Origin: Tetrapyrgos nigripes
Lineage: Eukaryota > Basidiomycota > Agaricomycetes > Agaricales > Campanellaceae
Direction: 5' to 3'
Assembly: GCA_013368315.1 (NCBI GenBank)
Contig: JAACJM010000282.1
Coordinates: 40,978 to 104,977, forward strand
Length of the DNA: 64,000 nucleotides
Shown here piece after piece: positions 35,472 to 47,106 of the stretch. Made by a program: the position numbers and the translations under genes. The first letter of the stretch is position 1; each line of letters starts with the position of its first letter. The notes below the pieces were generated by a model. That model was not told the origin of the DNA and made no database searches. It worked only from the letters and a program-made list of their open reading frames with translations.

Positions 35472-36816
35472 ACTGTGACTCAATCTCATGCCATATTTAG
35501 ATTCCCACTGATCTCCCTCTGTTGTCTTATGCTCATCACTAGCTTTGCACTAGCTTTACTACAATTTGCTGTCGATTGCGAAATTTTTACCTCAGCTATT
35601 ATCATAAATCACCCATATACCTAGCCACATCCCTACATATTGTTTTTTATTGCATTCCAGGTGCTCAGCGCAAATCAATCAGGACAGATTACTCGGAAAA
35701 GATCAAGAAAAGTTGAAGAAAGGGTGATTAAGCTGTGATTAGGGGGCTGTGTCGCGATCACGTCTAGTTCACGTGCGCGAAAATAGTGGCCTCACCGACC
35801 ACTTCATCCATCGCTTGTCCTTCAGTCATCACAGTTCCCGTATCCTTCCCAGTCTTCAGAAACTATCCTTTCAAATGCATCCTCCTTTCCAATACATCGC
35901 ATTCGCTCGTATGGTCCAATCGCACTAGGTACCTACTGTCGCGGATGCTGAAGAAATGGGCGTTGCTTGTTTGAAAAGTGTTGATTTGAAGTTTATTTGT
36001 TCATTCCCGAATGGGATGGAGTTTAATAATGTGGTCAGGCCTCTGGTGATTTTGAGGGCCGCTGGGCTGAAGTTCGAAGTGACAGTAGTGCCTTTCGTTA
36101 CAAATGTTCCGTTTACTGCTTCGAATGTTTCAGAGTCTGAATAGACTTAGCTTCTAAACCATTACGTTTTCATCTGGATTCTGAAAATTTTCATAGATAG
36201 AGGATACAGCGTCTACTCCCTATAGATTCTCCACATTGTCTGTCCATCTCTCCAGACTCTTGAAAACGATAAAGTGCATTGATTTCATGTCCTTTTAGTT
36301 TCTCTGATTTTGTCAGGCAACTGTATGAGCAGCGGACTATTCCAACTCAATACTCAGATTCTTGTAGCTAGATAGAAGTTTTGTTCCGATACGACTGTCG
36401 TCTAGCAACTTGGACTCGGTAAACGCCATTTAAGCTTAAGCTCACTTCACGCACAACTGTACGTATAAATACAGAGAACAGACGACCTGAAGAGGAAGAA
36501 CCCCTTTCTCTTCCTACTTCCATCGTGCTCGTCACCCGTACGCGTCTCACCTCAGAAGGCAAGATTCTTTTGAGCAATCGGTATGCCACATAACAATCCT
36601 GAAGGCAAAAATGGTTACAAAAATCGGCGTGAGGAACATCTTCGTCTGCTGCTTTACTCATCTCACGAATTATGTTACAGGCAAAATCGGGGACCCCGAG
36701 ATGAGAGATATGATATATCCTCCTAGGATATCACCGTCAAGGAATCACCAGTAAAGATACGCTTTCGCAGCTCATTCTCACAAATCAGGGTATTCGAATC
36801 AGGTCTGTCTACCCCA
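35472..36816. other. Interval without a supported gene
   Basis: Only short frames. I see no repeats, RNA genes or domains. Confidence 0.35.
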
Positions 36817-37278
36817 GTGTCCATCTATATTTGTTTCCTCGTATTTTTATATTCTTTCTTACTTCTATATCTCAGTTCCTCAAGCATAAGTCGCCATAAA
36901 GCCTTCTGGGGAATCAAAGCTGGTGGTGCGACTACTCGTAGTATGGATGACGTCGAAAAGCGTCAATTAGTATTGTATCAGATGGCCAAAGACCCCGAAG
37001 GACGAAAGGGACCGCGTACGATTCGGAAGGATATCTTGGCTGAGACGGGTGTGCTTTTGACCAGGTGAATACTACGAGTAGTATTATGCTGGCGCTTTGC
37101 AGACCCAGCAATTTATTACGGGCTGACGCATGGTTTCTGATGTAGGGACTTCGTAGCCGCAGAGATGCGAGCCCAGGATCCAGAAGGATTTCTAAAAAGG
37201 GATTGTGCTCTAACTGCTGAGAAAGCCCAAGCTTCAAAGTCAGATAACGCTCCCAATGGGTCAAAGACCTGCCAGTGA
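36817..37278 (+). pseudogene. N-terminal remnant of an integrase-associated element protein
   Basis: Exons 36817-37064 and 37146-37278 form a 126-residue frame. After a hydrophobic, probably non-genuine start, residues 40-110 read Y-Q-M-A-K-D-P-E-G-R-K-G-P-R-T-I, T-G-V-L-L-T-R-D-F-V and D-P-E-G-F-L-K-R-D. From memory this pattern matches the region before the rve-type integrase core in large basidiomycete element proteins (helix, G-P-x-T-I, R-D-F, then H-D-x-x-G-F). The integrase core itself is absent, so this is a truncated relic. Confidence 0.45.
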
Positions 37279-38632
37279 CGATAGCATTTTGACAATTGAA
37301 AGAGACATCAGTTTTCCAATACAAGAGTTACCCAGGCCGAGCGGGCGGAGAAACGTTGAGATGACGACCATTCAACCTCGGTATCGTCGACAGCCCACCG
37401 ACTCACGCAAAAAACCACGGTGCTACCCTGCTACAGCCCACCCAACCATTCTAATCTGAGCCGGTAGCGAGTAACGGCACCTAGACAAAGCAGATAATCA
37501 TTAGTCGATTCAGGCAAAACGAACGGCGACAACCTACAGCGCTAGCAAGAACTGCACTCTTCAATGACCCGTTGGTAATGGTTACGTCTGCCGAGTTCAA
37601 AGTTCCATGATAATACAACACCCCGTACAATGGCCAAACAGTTAGAGACTTTTGCTTGCATTGGACAAATACCAAGCAGGTGCGAAACGTGCTTGGAGGC
37701 CAACCATTGATAATAATATATAGTGATACTGACCCTGGAGTGCTGTGGAAGGGACTCGTATGTAGCATAGACGAGACGGTATGTATGTCATGTCTGGGAT
37801 GACAGTTATTCACTCGCATGACATGACGACTCCTCTCTAGCCAGTGGTGAGATTTGGCGCGAGCGAGGTTTTGCAGGAACCGAATGATCGAATAAGTCAG
37901 TATGCTGTTATTGCACAACGGACACGCTACACACCTCGAGAACCTGCACACCTTGTAGTGCTCGACGCACGCGGCGATAGGCGTACCAGGGACACCTCCC
38001 GAGCTTCTCCTCCTCCTTGTACTCTCCCTGCTCATCACCTAGGCAACTAACCATCCTAGGGCCCAAATCCCAATCCAAGACTTTGGTCAACCCAACTTCA
38101 AACCCATCTGCTACGGCTCCAGCAGCGAATACTTAATTTGCCTGCCAGACGCTGAGACTTGCCCAAGGCCTACTATCACGCCGCGCAGGAATGAATGTTA
38201 GGCAGGCGAAAGTTAGATAGAAAAGGTGAAATATCCTGATCAGTATAAGTCTGCCAGAAACCATATCAGAAACAAAAGGTTTGAGCCCAAAAGAAATCAA
38301 TGGGCAAATGTACTCGAATACATTTTGTGTTCATTCGTGTCAAATTAGTCCGCATTCCCAAAGAATTGTAGTGACTGAAATTCGTTTGGATATATTAATA
38401 TTCCGAGTATGGCATACGCAATGGTAATCTCGATAAATACAAGGACCAAAACTTTACTGGGATACGATGGGAATTTAATGGCTCAAACTGCATTGGGAAT
38501 CTTATTGTTTACAGATAAGTATCCTAGATGGTTGGAAACTAGTCGTTTCCAGGTATCAAATATCCAGCGACGGCCCAGCTGACGCTAGTACAAAGCCCAG
38601 CCTCAAATTGGCGCCAGTGCTGAAGCCGGTGA
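37279..38632. other. Interval without a supported gene
   Basis: Minus-strand frames at 37481-38038 and 37908-38090 lack recognisable domains or convincing splice structure. Nothing else seen. Confidence 0.35.
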
Positions 38633-39374
38633 CTAGGTCTTTCTCTTTGCTTTTGGCTTCTGCTTACACTCAATCATGAGAAGGTATTTCATCGGCCAGT
38701 GATCCTCGTAATTGTCCAAAAAGACTTTCCACTCTTTCAGAATCTAACTCGCAGTCAGCTTGAGAGTAATGAAGAAACAGAAGATATACCTTCTGTCGGA
38801 CAGGTTCGAGGTCTCTCTCTGACTGGGAATCGTAGGAAGCGGCTGGGAGATCCCGTGCAGCCTTAACAACACATGCCTGGATACGGTAAGTAAGAACAGA
38901 CAGGCTAGACTCTGATGGTGTGCCTACCTCAAACTTTTGGGAGATTTCGAGTGGATGTGCAAAGCTCTTCAGCAGCTGGTGTCTGCCGAAAGATGCGGCT
39001 CTTGGAGGGCAGGCGTGTGTGATTTTTCGGACACCATCAGAGCTTGGATTGGAAATTGTGGGTGTGTTGGATGGTATAGCAGTGATTGGTGCAGGCTCTG
39101 CCTGGGCTGGGACTGGCATTGGAAACGGGTTTCCGAGGCCGGAGCTGGATGGAGGGCACTGCTCTGAGTTAGTGATGAGAAAATGAACTCGGCTGCGGCG
39201 ACGACGGTATGGATGATGACGGTCGGCTTGTGGGATCGTGTCGCAGGGGTCTTCTTCGGCAAGTGTGAGTCGCCTCGGTGAAGGGAAGACATCGGTGTCA
39301 GAAAGTAGAAGAATAGCTGCGGGAGGGCGTGGACGCGGGGAGGCACGAGAACGGACTCTGACAGTGGGAGGCAT
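38633..39374 (-). CDS. Small basic protein, unknown function
   Basis: Exons 39374-38928, 38876-38790 and 38743-38633 give 214 residues; an upstream in-frame ATG at 39449 would make 239. The N-terminal 130 residues are Arg/Pro/Ser-rich and probably disordered. The C-terminal 70 look folded: H-P-L-E-I-S-Q-K-F-E-A-C-V-V-K-A-A-R, P-V-R-Q-K, then I-L-K-E-W-K-V-F-L-D-N-Y-E-D-H-W-P and a basic tail K-Q-K-P-K-A-K-R-K-T that could act as a nuclear signal. The 46-nt second intron (GTATAT...GTTAG) is short but restores a stop-free C-terminus. Family not recognised. Confidence 0.6.
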
Positions 39375-39642
39375 TGAAGTTGAGTCGATGTGAGTCCTGA
39401 GGTATATAGCGGGGACTCTATTGTTTTGTGAGTCCAAAGCGACGTCCAAGCTACTATTGTCATTTCTCGTCCTGGATGCTATTCAGTTACCAAATAAGGA
39501 AATCCGAAGACAAAAAGCAAGAACCGAAAAGCGATGATGCCAGCGAAAGCTGACGCTTCGACCTTATTGTGAGTTAAAGATAATAAGGTCTGAGGCCTGA
39601 AGTATAAATGTCTCTCAAATCAGTGTATAGGGACAAATCACT

Positions 39643-41208
39643 ATGATGCTGACTTACCAACTCGATCACACTCTCAAAGGACATACTGGAACCATCCAGT
39701 GTATGGCAGTCACAGAGGACGGGAGATACCTTGCTAGCGGTGGTAAGTGCTCCAAATCTCAATAGTTAGCAGAAATCTTGACATGGACCTATACACAGCT
39801 AACGACGGCACAGTCATATGGGACCTGCAGACGATGTCCATCGTTAAGCAGATTTCGAGTAACGAAGTCCGCGATGCCACGACGGCCGTTCTGTGGATCA
39901 AGAGGCAAGACACGTTAGAGGAAGGACTGATATATGGGACCGGGAGCGGGTACCTAGTCTTCTGGATTCGTAATAATCAGGCAAGGAGCTTCTCTTTGTA
40001 AGGACGAGTCTACTCACCGAAGAACTATAGAGCTATGAAGAGGTTGCGTGCATCGAAATGGCTCAGCCGAGCGAAGTAACCTCGTTGGCTTACGACTCCT
40101 CAACCACCAGACTAGTAGCAACGAATAGGGAAGGTGTCGTTGCGCTGTTTGTTGTTGATCCTACGACAATGAAGGTCTCCGAAGACAAGTGGGCAATACA
40201 GGTCAATAACAGTATTCCGAAGTCTGTGTTGTTTGATAACCGGAGAGATGTGGTTGTCTTTGGGATGCATGATGCTATGTGAGTGTATTTTGAGGACGCC
40301 GGACTCCAAACTGATCGACTTCAGCTACAAGTTGGACGGTGCAAATGGCTTGAGCAGCGACCAGTCGCTGGTGCACGGGACGCGAATGTGAGTTATGTGT
40401 CAGTCATTCAAGATTATTTCTTTACTTACTTGCCGGGACAGAGGATACGGAACTTGCGATTCCACCAAGACAGTCTATTGCATCGACGATATAACAAGCG
40501 GGTGCACCCTATATCGCATGACTGATGGATCCAAAATTCAGGACTTCAAAGTACCAAGGGAGAGGAAGGCCGGACGACCTAAGCAGGTCGCCTTTGGAGA
40601 GTCCTGCAAGGTGATCGTCAGCGGCAGTGACCACGGCAACGTCTACGTATTCGATAGACGGAGCGGAGAACTTCTCCAGACCCTGTCCACAGGGACGAAA
40701 TCGAGGATACATGGACTTACGGTACGAGACATCATTCAGAATTCACCTGCAGCTTGGTTTTGACGGTCCTTGCCAGACATTTACTTTGAATGGAACAGAA
40801 TACATTGCCGCTGGAGAGCTGGGAACCTCGGAGCTCGAGACCACCATCTTCATCTGCAAGAAAACCAGGGTAGGCAGGTTCGATTCCGGACGTATCCACG
40901 CAGCGCTTCGCGGTCTCGGCTGGATGGTGCAAGCTCTGATTCTGATAGCTGCTAGCATAGCAATTTATCAGAATTACGGTGGCTCCGTCACAGCCACAGG
41001 GTGGGGTCGAAGTTTGCGGGCAGAGGGTGGTCCTGGGGAAGCACAGACTGCGTTAGTGCGCGCCGTCTTAGAGACGACCGGATCACTATCAGCTGTGATG
41101 CCCACCTTGACCACTTCCTTGGCTACACACATGAAGGCACCTGAGACAAGGTTGTCGGGTGTAGCTATGCAGAGGGAGACATCACCAGCCAGTGCTTCAG
41201 CCTTTTGA
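39643..41208 (+). CDS. WD40-repeat protein with C-terminal membrane anchor
   Basis: Exons 39643-39742, 39799-39980, 40031-40278, 40325-40387, 40442-40721 and 40777-41208; 434 residues. The N-terminus shows L-K-G-H-T-G-T-I-Q-C-M-A-V-T-E-D-G-R-Y-L-A-S-G followed by D-G-T-V-I-W-D-L, a canonical WD repeat. A second clear blade is V-A-F-G-E-S-C-K-V-I-V-S-G-S-D-H-G-N-V-Y-V-F-D. After the propeller a hydrophobic helix (M-V-Q-A-L-I-L-I-A-A-S-I-A-I-Y) and a Ser/Thr tail follow. This layout is typical of a WD40 family highly multiplied in agaricomycetes, function unknown. The second intron (39981-40030) starts with GC instead of GT. Confidence 0.82.
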
Positions 41209-41572
41209 TGTAGTAGTAGTTCAATTTTATTGAATCGATGCAGATACGTATACATGAGTGCTAAGCTGAGAATTGCCAAAGAGGATGATTCGGTTCTCGA
41301 AGTCAGAGAGAAAGACACTGAGTCCTTCATGTTGCTGTTACAACGCCGAGTCATGGGTGCTTTTAGACAAGGGACCTGGTCAGCTGAGACATGATGAGAG
41401 GGCTCGAATTGCTTACAGAGATCTGAGCGACAACTTGGAGGTGGTTTTGGGCAGAGTGATTAGGAGAAGTAATACCTAGAGTAAATGAGTTGGCGAAAGG
41501 TAGCACCAGCAGCGCTGACCTTAGCATTCCTTCCTTTCATACTTAAGCTGGTAGACCAAGGTTTGGGTCCGA

Positions 41573-42026
41573 TTTATTTGTGAATGGCTTTGGAAAAACG
41601 AACCTGCGACGCAGTCATCGAGTTTGACGCGTCGCAGGCAGAGAGAAGCAGGGTGTTAGTAGTGTAAAAGATGGATTCCGGAAACAAGATGATGATGATA
41701 CTCACGAGGAAGGGGTGTACTGGTGAGAAGACTTGAGAACGGCTGAAGAGAACGGCTGCCTCGTTATGCACAAGCACTCAAAAGTGACTTGGGCAAAATT
41801 CACAGTTGACTCAAAAGTACAACTGCGTTGACCGAAGTAATTCAGGTCAAAGGGAGTAGGGCGGCCAGAGGAAAACTTGGAGAGCTGTCGAGGGAGCCTG
41901 TTGGCTGTCGAGGGAGCTGTGCGGGGCGGGGCGTAGCTGTCGAAGAAAAGAAGCCGTGGGGCTGGGGAAAGCTGGGCTGCTTTGTCAGCGGCTGTACAGC
42001 TCTCAAGCCACGGGTCGGGTTGGGGT
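41573..42026 (-). repeat. Long inverted duplication, left copy
   Basis: Near-identical reverse complement of 53835-54289. Differences that I can see are a few C/T changes, such as GACTGCGTCGCAGG against GACTGTGTCGCAGG. Similarity stops abruptly at both ends. In the right copy this DNA is the upstream region of the gene at 54295; here no gene follows and the nearest gene downstream is the 3' end of the WD40 gene. Confidence 0.9.
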
Positions 42027-42140
42027 TCCTGCCTCTGTACGCTTCCTCGACAGCTCCCAACAAGCTTCCTCGACAGCGCCCGCCCCAGACGGCTCCCTCG
42101 ACAGCCTCAAGCAGGCTTCCTCGACAGCTTTTGGACCCCT
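41880..42140. repeat. Array of CCTCGACAGC motifs in opposed orientations
   Basis: At least three GCTGTCGA(G/A)G(G/A) motifs point one way at 41885-41945, and four C(T/C)TCCTCGACAGC or CTCCCTCGACAGC motifs point the other way at 42045-42130. The mirrored clusters meet near the inner edge of the inverted duplication. Such clusters of short repeats are typical of subterminal transposase-binding regions of CMC-type transposons. Confidence 0.65.
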
Positions 42141-42179
42141 ACCTTCAAGGTCTCTAAGGAAATCAGGCTTTGAATAACT

Positions 42180-42610
42180 TCAAGCCTACGAGATTGGCGT
42201 TTGCGCCGCTCGTAACTGTCCGTCGCCAGCTGAGTCTGCTCACTGGCTATTCTTTCCTTCCCGACTGCTTGGGTGCAATAAAGGTTTGTTTTTCTTATAA
42301 GGTACGTATCCTCTCCCTCTTTCTGCATGGTTAATACGCTGAGAGATTGTCCCAACCTCCAGTGCTCTCGTCCGAAACGACGTTAAACTATTGCATTGTG
42401 CTATGATACACTACAAGTCCTATTGCACTGGCTCTGAATATCCTCGAGCCCACGAGACTGGCGTTTGCGCCGCTCATACCTGTTTGCCAGTCGAGTTTGC
42501 TCCACTGGCTACGTCTACCGTCCAGGCAGCTCGGTCTGCTCTTCCCGTCATTCCATCTACCACTAAACCATATGCCATGGTGTGTCCGAAAAGACGTTAA
42601 ACTATGCATA
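42180..42610 (+). repeat. Imperfect tandem duplication
   Basis: A block with CACGAGACTGGCGTTTGCGC occurs near 42188 and 42452, and a block TCCGAAACGACGTTAAACTA recurs as TCCGAAAAGACGTTAAACTA near 42369 and 42583. The two copies are diverged and unequal in length (offset 264, then about 214). No coding frame spans them. Confidence 0.6.
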
Positions 42611-43008
42611 TGGATATTGCTGAGGCGACTCTTAATCGGCTTCAATTGGGAAAGGTGACGCACTTCGGTGTGGCGGGTTACCCCTCAAAGGTTTCCCTGG
42701 TGCGATGCGCCGGCCTATTGTTTTGCCCCGTTTCGTATGTGTTGGCAATTCTTCCCATTTTGTCGAGGCCGAGGAGCCCAGTAACATCGGTGCAGACTAT
42801 ACGCCATGGCAGGTGGTATCCTCTTCCTCACACCAGCATGACTTACTCCCTAACATATATCCGGTGAGTACGCCTTGTTATTTTAGAGTTTTTTTTTTTT
42901 TTTGCTCATGCTGTTGTTATACTACAGTACTAACTACACAATCCACTTGTGCCTGGACAACCTCGCATATATTCCAGGTGTCTATTCCCGCTCTCCTGCC
43001 ACCTTAGG

Positions 43009-43365
43009 TCAGTAACCAAATCCCAGGTTTCCATGGTGCTGTTGAGGAGTAATCGGTCCCTCCCTGAGAGCTCGTGGAGGATTGGGTTGCAGCCACAGTC
43101 CCGGTCGTTCTAAAAGCCGGTCAGAAGATAGCATCATGAGAATTTCAGGGAAGCACACATCGTCACCATAGAGTTTACCACTGCGATGTTCAAACACCGC
43201 AGTGTGTACCAGGTCGCAGTATACTGGACAGTTGGAGGTTTCAGCGATTGGGTAATGGATCTTTCTGGCGATGGCGAAGGCTGCCTCGTTGTCGGGGTTA
43301 GTGGTCGTCAGCCAGGGCAAGTCGATGTCTGAGTGCATCTGGGAAAGGCATGTGGTCGCGATCAA
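43009..43365 (-). CDS. Unknown open frame, possibly a gene fragment
   Basis: A 118-residue frame with even, protein-like composition (D-L-P-W-L-T-T-T-N-P-D-N-E-A-A-F-A-I-A-R-K-I-H-Y). Just upstream in another frame the minus strand reads Y-G-L-I-A-F-V-L-D-R-D-H-M-P-F-P-D-A-L-R, also protein-like, so an exon pair or frameshifted gene is likely. Not recognised. Confidence 0.35.
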   Translation of the reverse strand: MIATTCLSQMHSDIDLPWLTTTNPDNEAAFAIARKIHYPIAETSNCPVYCDLVHTAVFEHRSGKLYGDDVCFPEILMMLSSDRLLERPGLWLQPNPPRALREGPITPQQHHGNLGFGY

Positions 43366-43539
43366 GAACGAAGGCTATCAAACCGTATTCGAGAGGAGAG
43401 GTTGAGCGGGTGTTTAGGACAGGCATTGGGAACAAGTAGTGGTAGTTGAGAGGGGCAACCGAATGGTCGTTTTGATGATTCTCAGCAGAAAAAAAAACAT
43501 TGATTCACGATGTGGAGGAATACAACAACTTGTACACAA

Positions 43540-46167
43540 CTACGCAGTATATACAACATCTTTCCATTCAAAGAAACCATCGTCAATACACAAATGTTCA
43601 AGCTCTACCGGGGCGAGTCCTTTGAGGTATGCAGGATCATACAAGACGCGAGGAAGCTTTTTTGGGAGGCGGATTTTGCCTTTTAGATCAACATCTCCAC
43701 GGAAGCGAGGTGCAGGCTTGGGACCAGGACCTGATTTACCCTTCCCGATGCCTAGTTCCCAGTCGTCAATTGTCCAGAGGGCATTAGTGAGCGACTCTGC
43801 ACGCCAACGAGCCGGAATTTTCTTGTAAGCGGAAATCTTAACGCCGTCGATCTCGATCACATCTTCCTCCTCGTCAGATTGACCTTCCGCTTCTAACTTC
43901 CGTAAGGCACCCAACCACTGAGTCCAGATATCAGCATCACCAACTTTGAATGAGAGCTGCTCGGCAATGATTTGTAAAATCTTGGCTACACGCTTGTCGA
44001 ATTTCTAGCAAGTAGCGTGAGCATGATGCATCAATAGAAAGTGTAGGAACAACTCACTCTCGTCTTCAACGAATGCAGAGCTTTCGCTTTGTGCTCCTCC
44101 TTTGACTTTGCAAGTGCTCTTGCGCTGGCTTCGCCTGCTGTCTCCAAAACGCCCTGCTTTCTCCAGGTACTTGGGCCGGAGCCGATTATACTCCTGACCA
44201 CACGCTTTCAGACGTTCGACGAGCAGATACTCCAGGAAAAGATCTGGAAGCTCAGGTAGATCAGAGTGTTCTGTCTGGATCCTAGTTCTCGCGGTATCTC
44301 GTAGCATTTCGATAATCCTTTTGTTCCAAGGAGAGGTGGAAAAGCCATTGCCGAAATAGAGAAGGGAGTTTTCGTCGGGAGCTTGTCCACCCTCGAGATA
44401 TGCTTGAACTACATCCTCACCGGCAGGTGTGTACACAATATACTCCCTGTCTGTCTGTAGCCCGTGCCTGTCTCTCCAAACCTCGCGAATAAGAGCCTGG
44501 ATGCCAATAGTCAGCGGCAGTCTTGCAGAAGATATGGAACTTACATGACACTTCTTGTTCATTTCTTTCGTCAACAACTTCTTCATATCCTTATGTGCGA
44601 CCTCCATCTGCCCACTCCATGATTTTTTGGATGTGGATGAAGCGTGAGATGAGCCAGTATTTGAAGTAGTGTTCCCTGAGCTCATTGGAGCAGTGCCTGA
44701 ACTTCCGAAGCTCCCCGAAGCGGTAGTCGAGGTACCGGTGTCAGCAGGAGTGGCCGAGGGTGAAGAGAAATGAGCGGCGGGAGATCTGCTGACGTAGGAC
44801 AGCCAGAGAGTGAAGCAGAAGGAGTAGCGGAAGGGACTATTGGTGCAGTACCGCCAGAAGGTGAAACGGAAGGAGCAGCTGATGAAGTAGTCGGTGAAGG
44901 ATTGCCATAAGTGGAGGCTTCGCTGGTTTCCGCGAAGCGTAGAGGTAGTCTCTTGGGTGGACTGGGATTTGGATCGGTCGTTAAAGAATTCCTTGGGTTT
45001 ATGCTCCGATGGATGCGAGGATTGGAGGCGGCATGCTCTGAAGCCTACAAGCCAATGGGTTGAGGGTGTATTCCGAAGCCACGAGCTTTGGATCTTACCG
45101 AGACTCTGTGAGCCATAGTTGCGATGTGGTTGTTGTTCTCATTCTGTGAGTCATGCGTAAGTTTCGCCAGAGTACGGAAGAGGCCTAACTCACTATTTCT
45201 TTGATTTTGTCCATCATTTCAGCCTGATGCTGAGCGACAGCTGCTGCCATGGCTTCGTCCTTGGCCTTGAGCTCTTCGTTGAGGCGAAAGGTCTCAGCAG
45301 TCTAGATATACTGCTCAGCCCAACAGGGTGAAGGAAATGTAGAGATAGACTTACGAATTTGGCTTCCTTGTCCTGGAGCTCGATACTGAGCTGACTCTAT
45401 GCATGCTGATTAGCTCAATGTCATCAAAGAACTAGAGTAAAGACTTACAAGTTTATCGTCCCTCTCCTTCAGGTCGGACCTGAGACCAGAGATCTCAGCA
45501 ACCTGATACACTTCAACGTAAGAACAGGAAGAACTAGAATATCAACGACTTACAAGCTTCACTTCGACATCCTTGTACTGCTTCTCCGCCGCTACCATGT
45601 CCTCGGTCTGGCCCGCCAGTGTCGATTGCAGCTCCCGGACGAGTGTTTCCTAGAGGAACGGTGAGCCAAATCATGTTCCTGGGTCAAAGAGGATACATAC
45701 ACTGTCTTCCAGACGCTGAGACATACTTAGATATGGGGAAAGATCAATGTCCATAGGTTCAGAGCCAGGTTCGGGACCGCGTTCGGGAACGAGGGCAAGG
45801 AGCGCCTGATGATCCTCATTGAGCTCGTCGTAGGAGGCCTGCAGCGCTCGTAGCTGCGTCTCGGAGCTATCCTTGGCTTGCTTGAGTTCCTCGATAAGCT
45901 AGGTTCTTATTTCTGATCAACGTCCTCGAGTGTTGTCTGTGCTCATCGTACAAGTCCTTCCAGGAAGTCGCCTTCGAACGTGCCTGTATGCGTAGAGTTT
46001 AGCAGGACGAAAGGAGATTTCATGATGGCCTTCTCACCTCGGTCAAGGCATCGCGAGAAGGGTTCGAAACTGCTTGTCTTTTCGATGGTGAGGGTTGTTC
46101 CTAGACATGAATTAGTACGTGTTTAAGGGTGTTGTAAATACAGACTTACCGGTTGAGGCATACTCAT
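43540..46167 (-). CDS. Coiled-coil protein of an agaricomycete-expanded family
   Basis: Starts M-S-M-P-Q-P at 46167 (exon 46167-46150, then 46100-46038 and 45983 onward). Many small exons encode a long coiled coil (L-R-A-L-Q-A-S-Y-D-E-L-N-E-D-H-Q-A-L-L, L-V-R-E-L-Q-S-T-L-A, I-S-G-L-R-S-D-L-K). A Ser/Pro-rich middle is followed by a folded C-terminal half: A-L-I-R-E-V-W-R-D-R-H-G-L, S-P-W-N-K-R-I-I-E, then K-F-D-K-R-V-A-K-I-L and P-A-R-W-R-A-E-S-L-T-N-A-L-W-T-I-D. The C-terminal pattern (K-R, S-D-E-E-E-D, W-R, P-R-x-R, L-P-K-x-L-Y-D) resembles a repeated agaricomycete family of unknown function often found near DNA transposons. The join near 45900 lacks a canonical donor and may hide a frameshift, so the exact N-terminal model is uncertain. 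Confidence 0.5.
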
Positions 46168-46802
46168 GGAGAGCGATAGGATTTGAGGAACTTTGATGTG
46201 ATTTGGAATGCCTTCCGGTTGAACTGGTTATAAGACGTCTACAAATGACAAAAAGCTGTCAGAGTAACAAAAAAAACTCCATGTGGGATTATCAGAAAAA
46301 AAACTTCATAGTCGTATTCCACGCCAGTTCAGCAAAAAGAGGGATATCGTCCATAAATAATTGGACCAATTGTGAAGGCAGAACAGCTTTGCAAAGTCCC
46401 AAGAACGATTTCACAAATGAACAATTGAAACAATTGGGAGGACGGGAGCACCGAGAAGAAGAAAAACAAGCGCGGGGCCAGCCATCCGGATGATCATGAG
46501 GTTATCAAGCCACTTCTTCTTCCGGACAACTTCCGAACTTCCTCCCTTAACTTGCCCATGACTCGGAGTCATGGATGTCTATTCTCGTGGACTTGGTGTC
46601 CACGAAATACAATAATGGGCAGCTTGGTGCTGCTCCTTCCCTGTTGTCGATCTAATTGACAATAAAGCCATCACTGATTCGCAATTTGCGTTTCTCGGAC
46701 TTGCTAGCGTCATCCCCATTCCAACTTGCTTACTTCTCTGCTTTTCCTCCCTTTTTGTTGTCTCCAGCGATAAAAACATCGACATGCTGTTTCCCTACGT
46801 CA

Positions 46803-47099
46803 ATGCCTCCTTCCCGCTCAACTCCATCCCAACGCCTTCCATTCTACAAGGTCACACTACAGGATCGTCAGCGTCCCCAGACCAGGCAATACCTGAAAAC
46901 GATCATCTCCCAAGACCCTTCTGAGGCTACTCTCCAACGACTCAGACAAGAACTCAATGAAAAGAATCGTGCAGGCACGATTTCGACTTTCGACCGCCTC
47001 ACGAGCGGCTGGGAGCCATGGTCTCGGTAGGTCATCTTTATCTCTACATGCTCATATCAAACTGACCATCTCTACAGTCCATACGTCCAAACACGCTGA
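46803..47099 (+). CDS. Small basic protein, unknown function
   Basis: Exons 46803-47026 and 47078-47099 encode 81 residues: M-P-P-S-R-S-T-P-S-Q-R-L-P-F-Y-K-V-T-L-Q-like start, a predicted helix (E-A-T-L-Q-R-L-R-Q-E-L-N-E-K-N-R-A) and a short C-terminus P-Y-V-Q-T-R. The intron (GTAGGT...CTACAG) is canonical. The stop is only 7 bases before the ATG of the next gene on the same strand, so one bicistronic transcript is possible. Not recognised. Confidence 0.5.
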
Positions 47100-47106
47100 T
47101 GGCACC

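Noticed and set aside
40870..40890. Possible tRNA B-box (GGTTCGATTCC)
   Set aside because: Lies inside a coding exon of the WD40 gene and has no A-box or cloverleaf partner; no tRNA found in the window.
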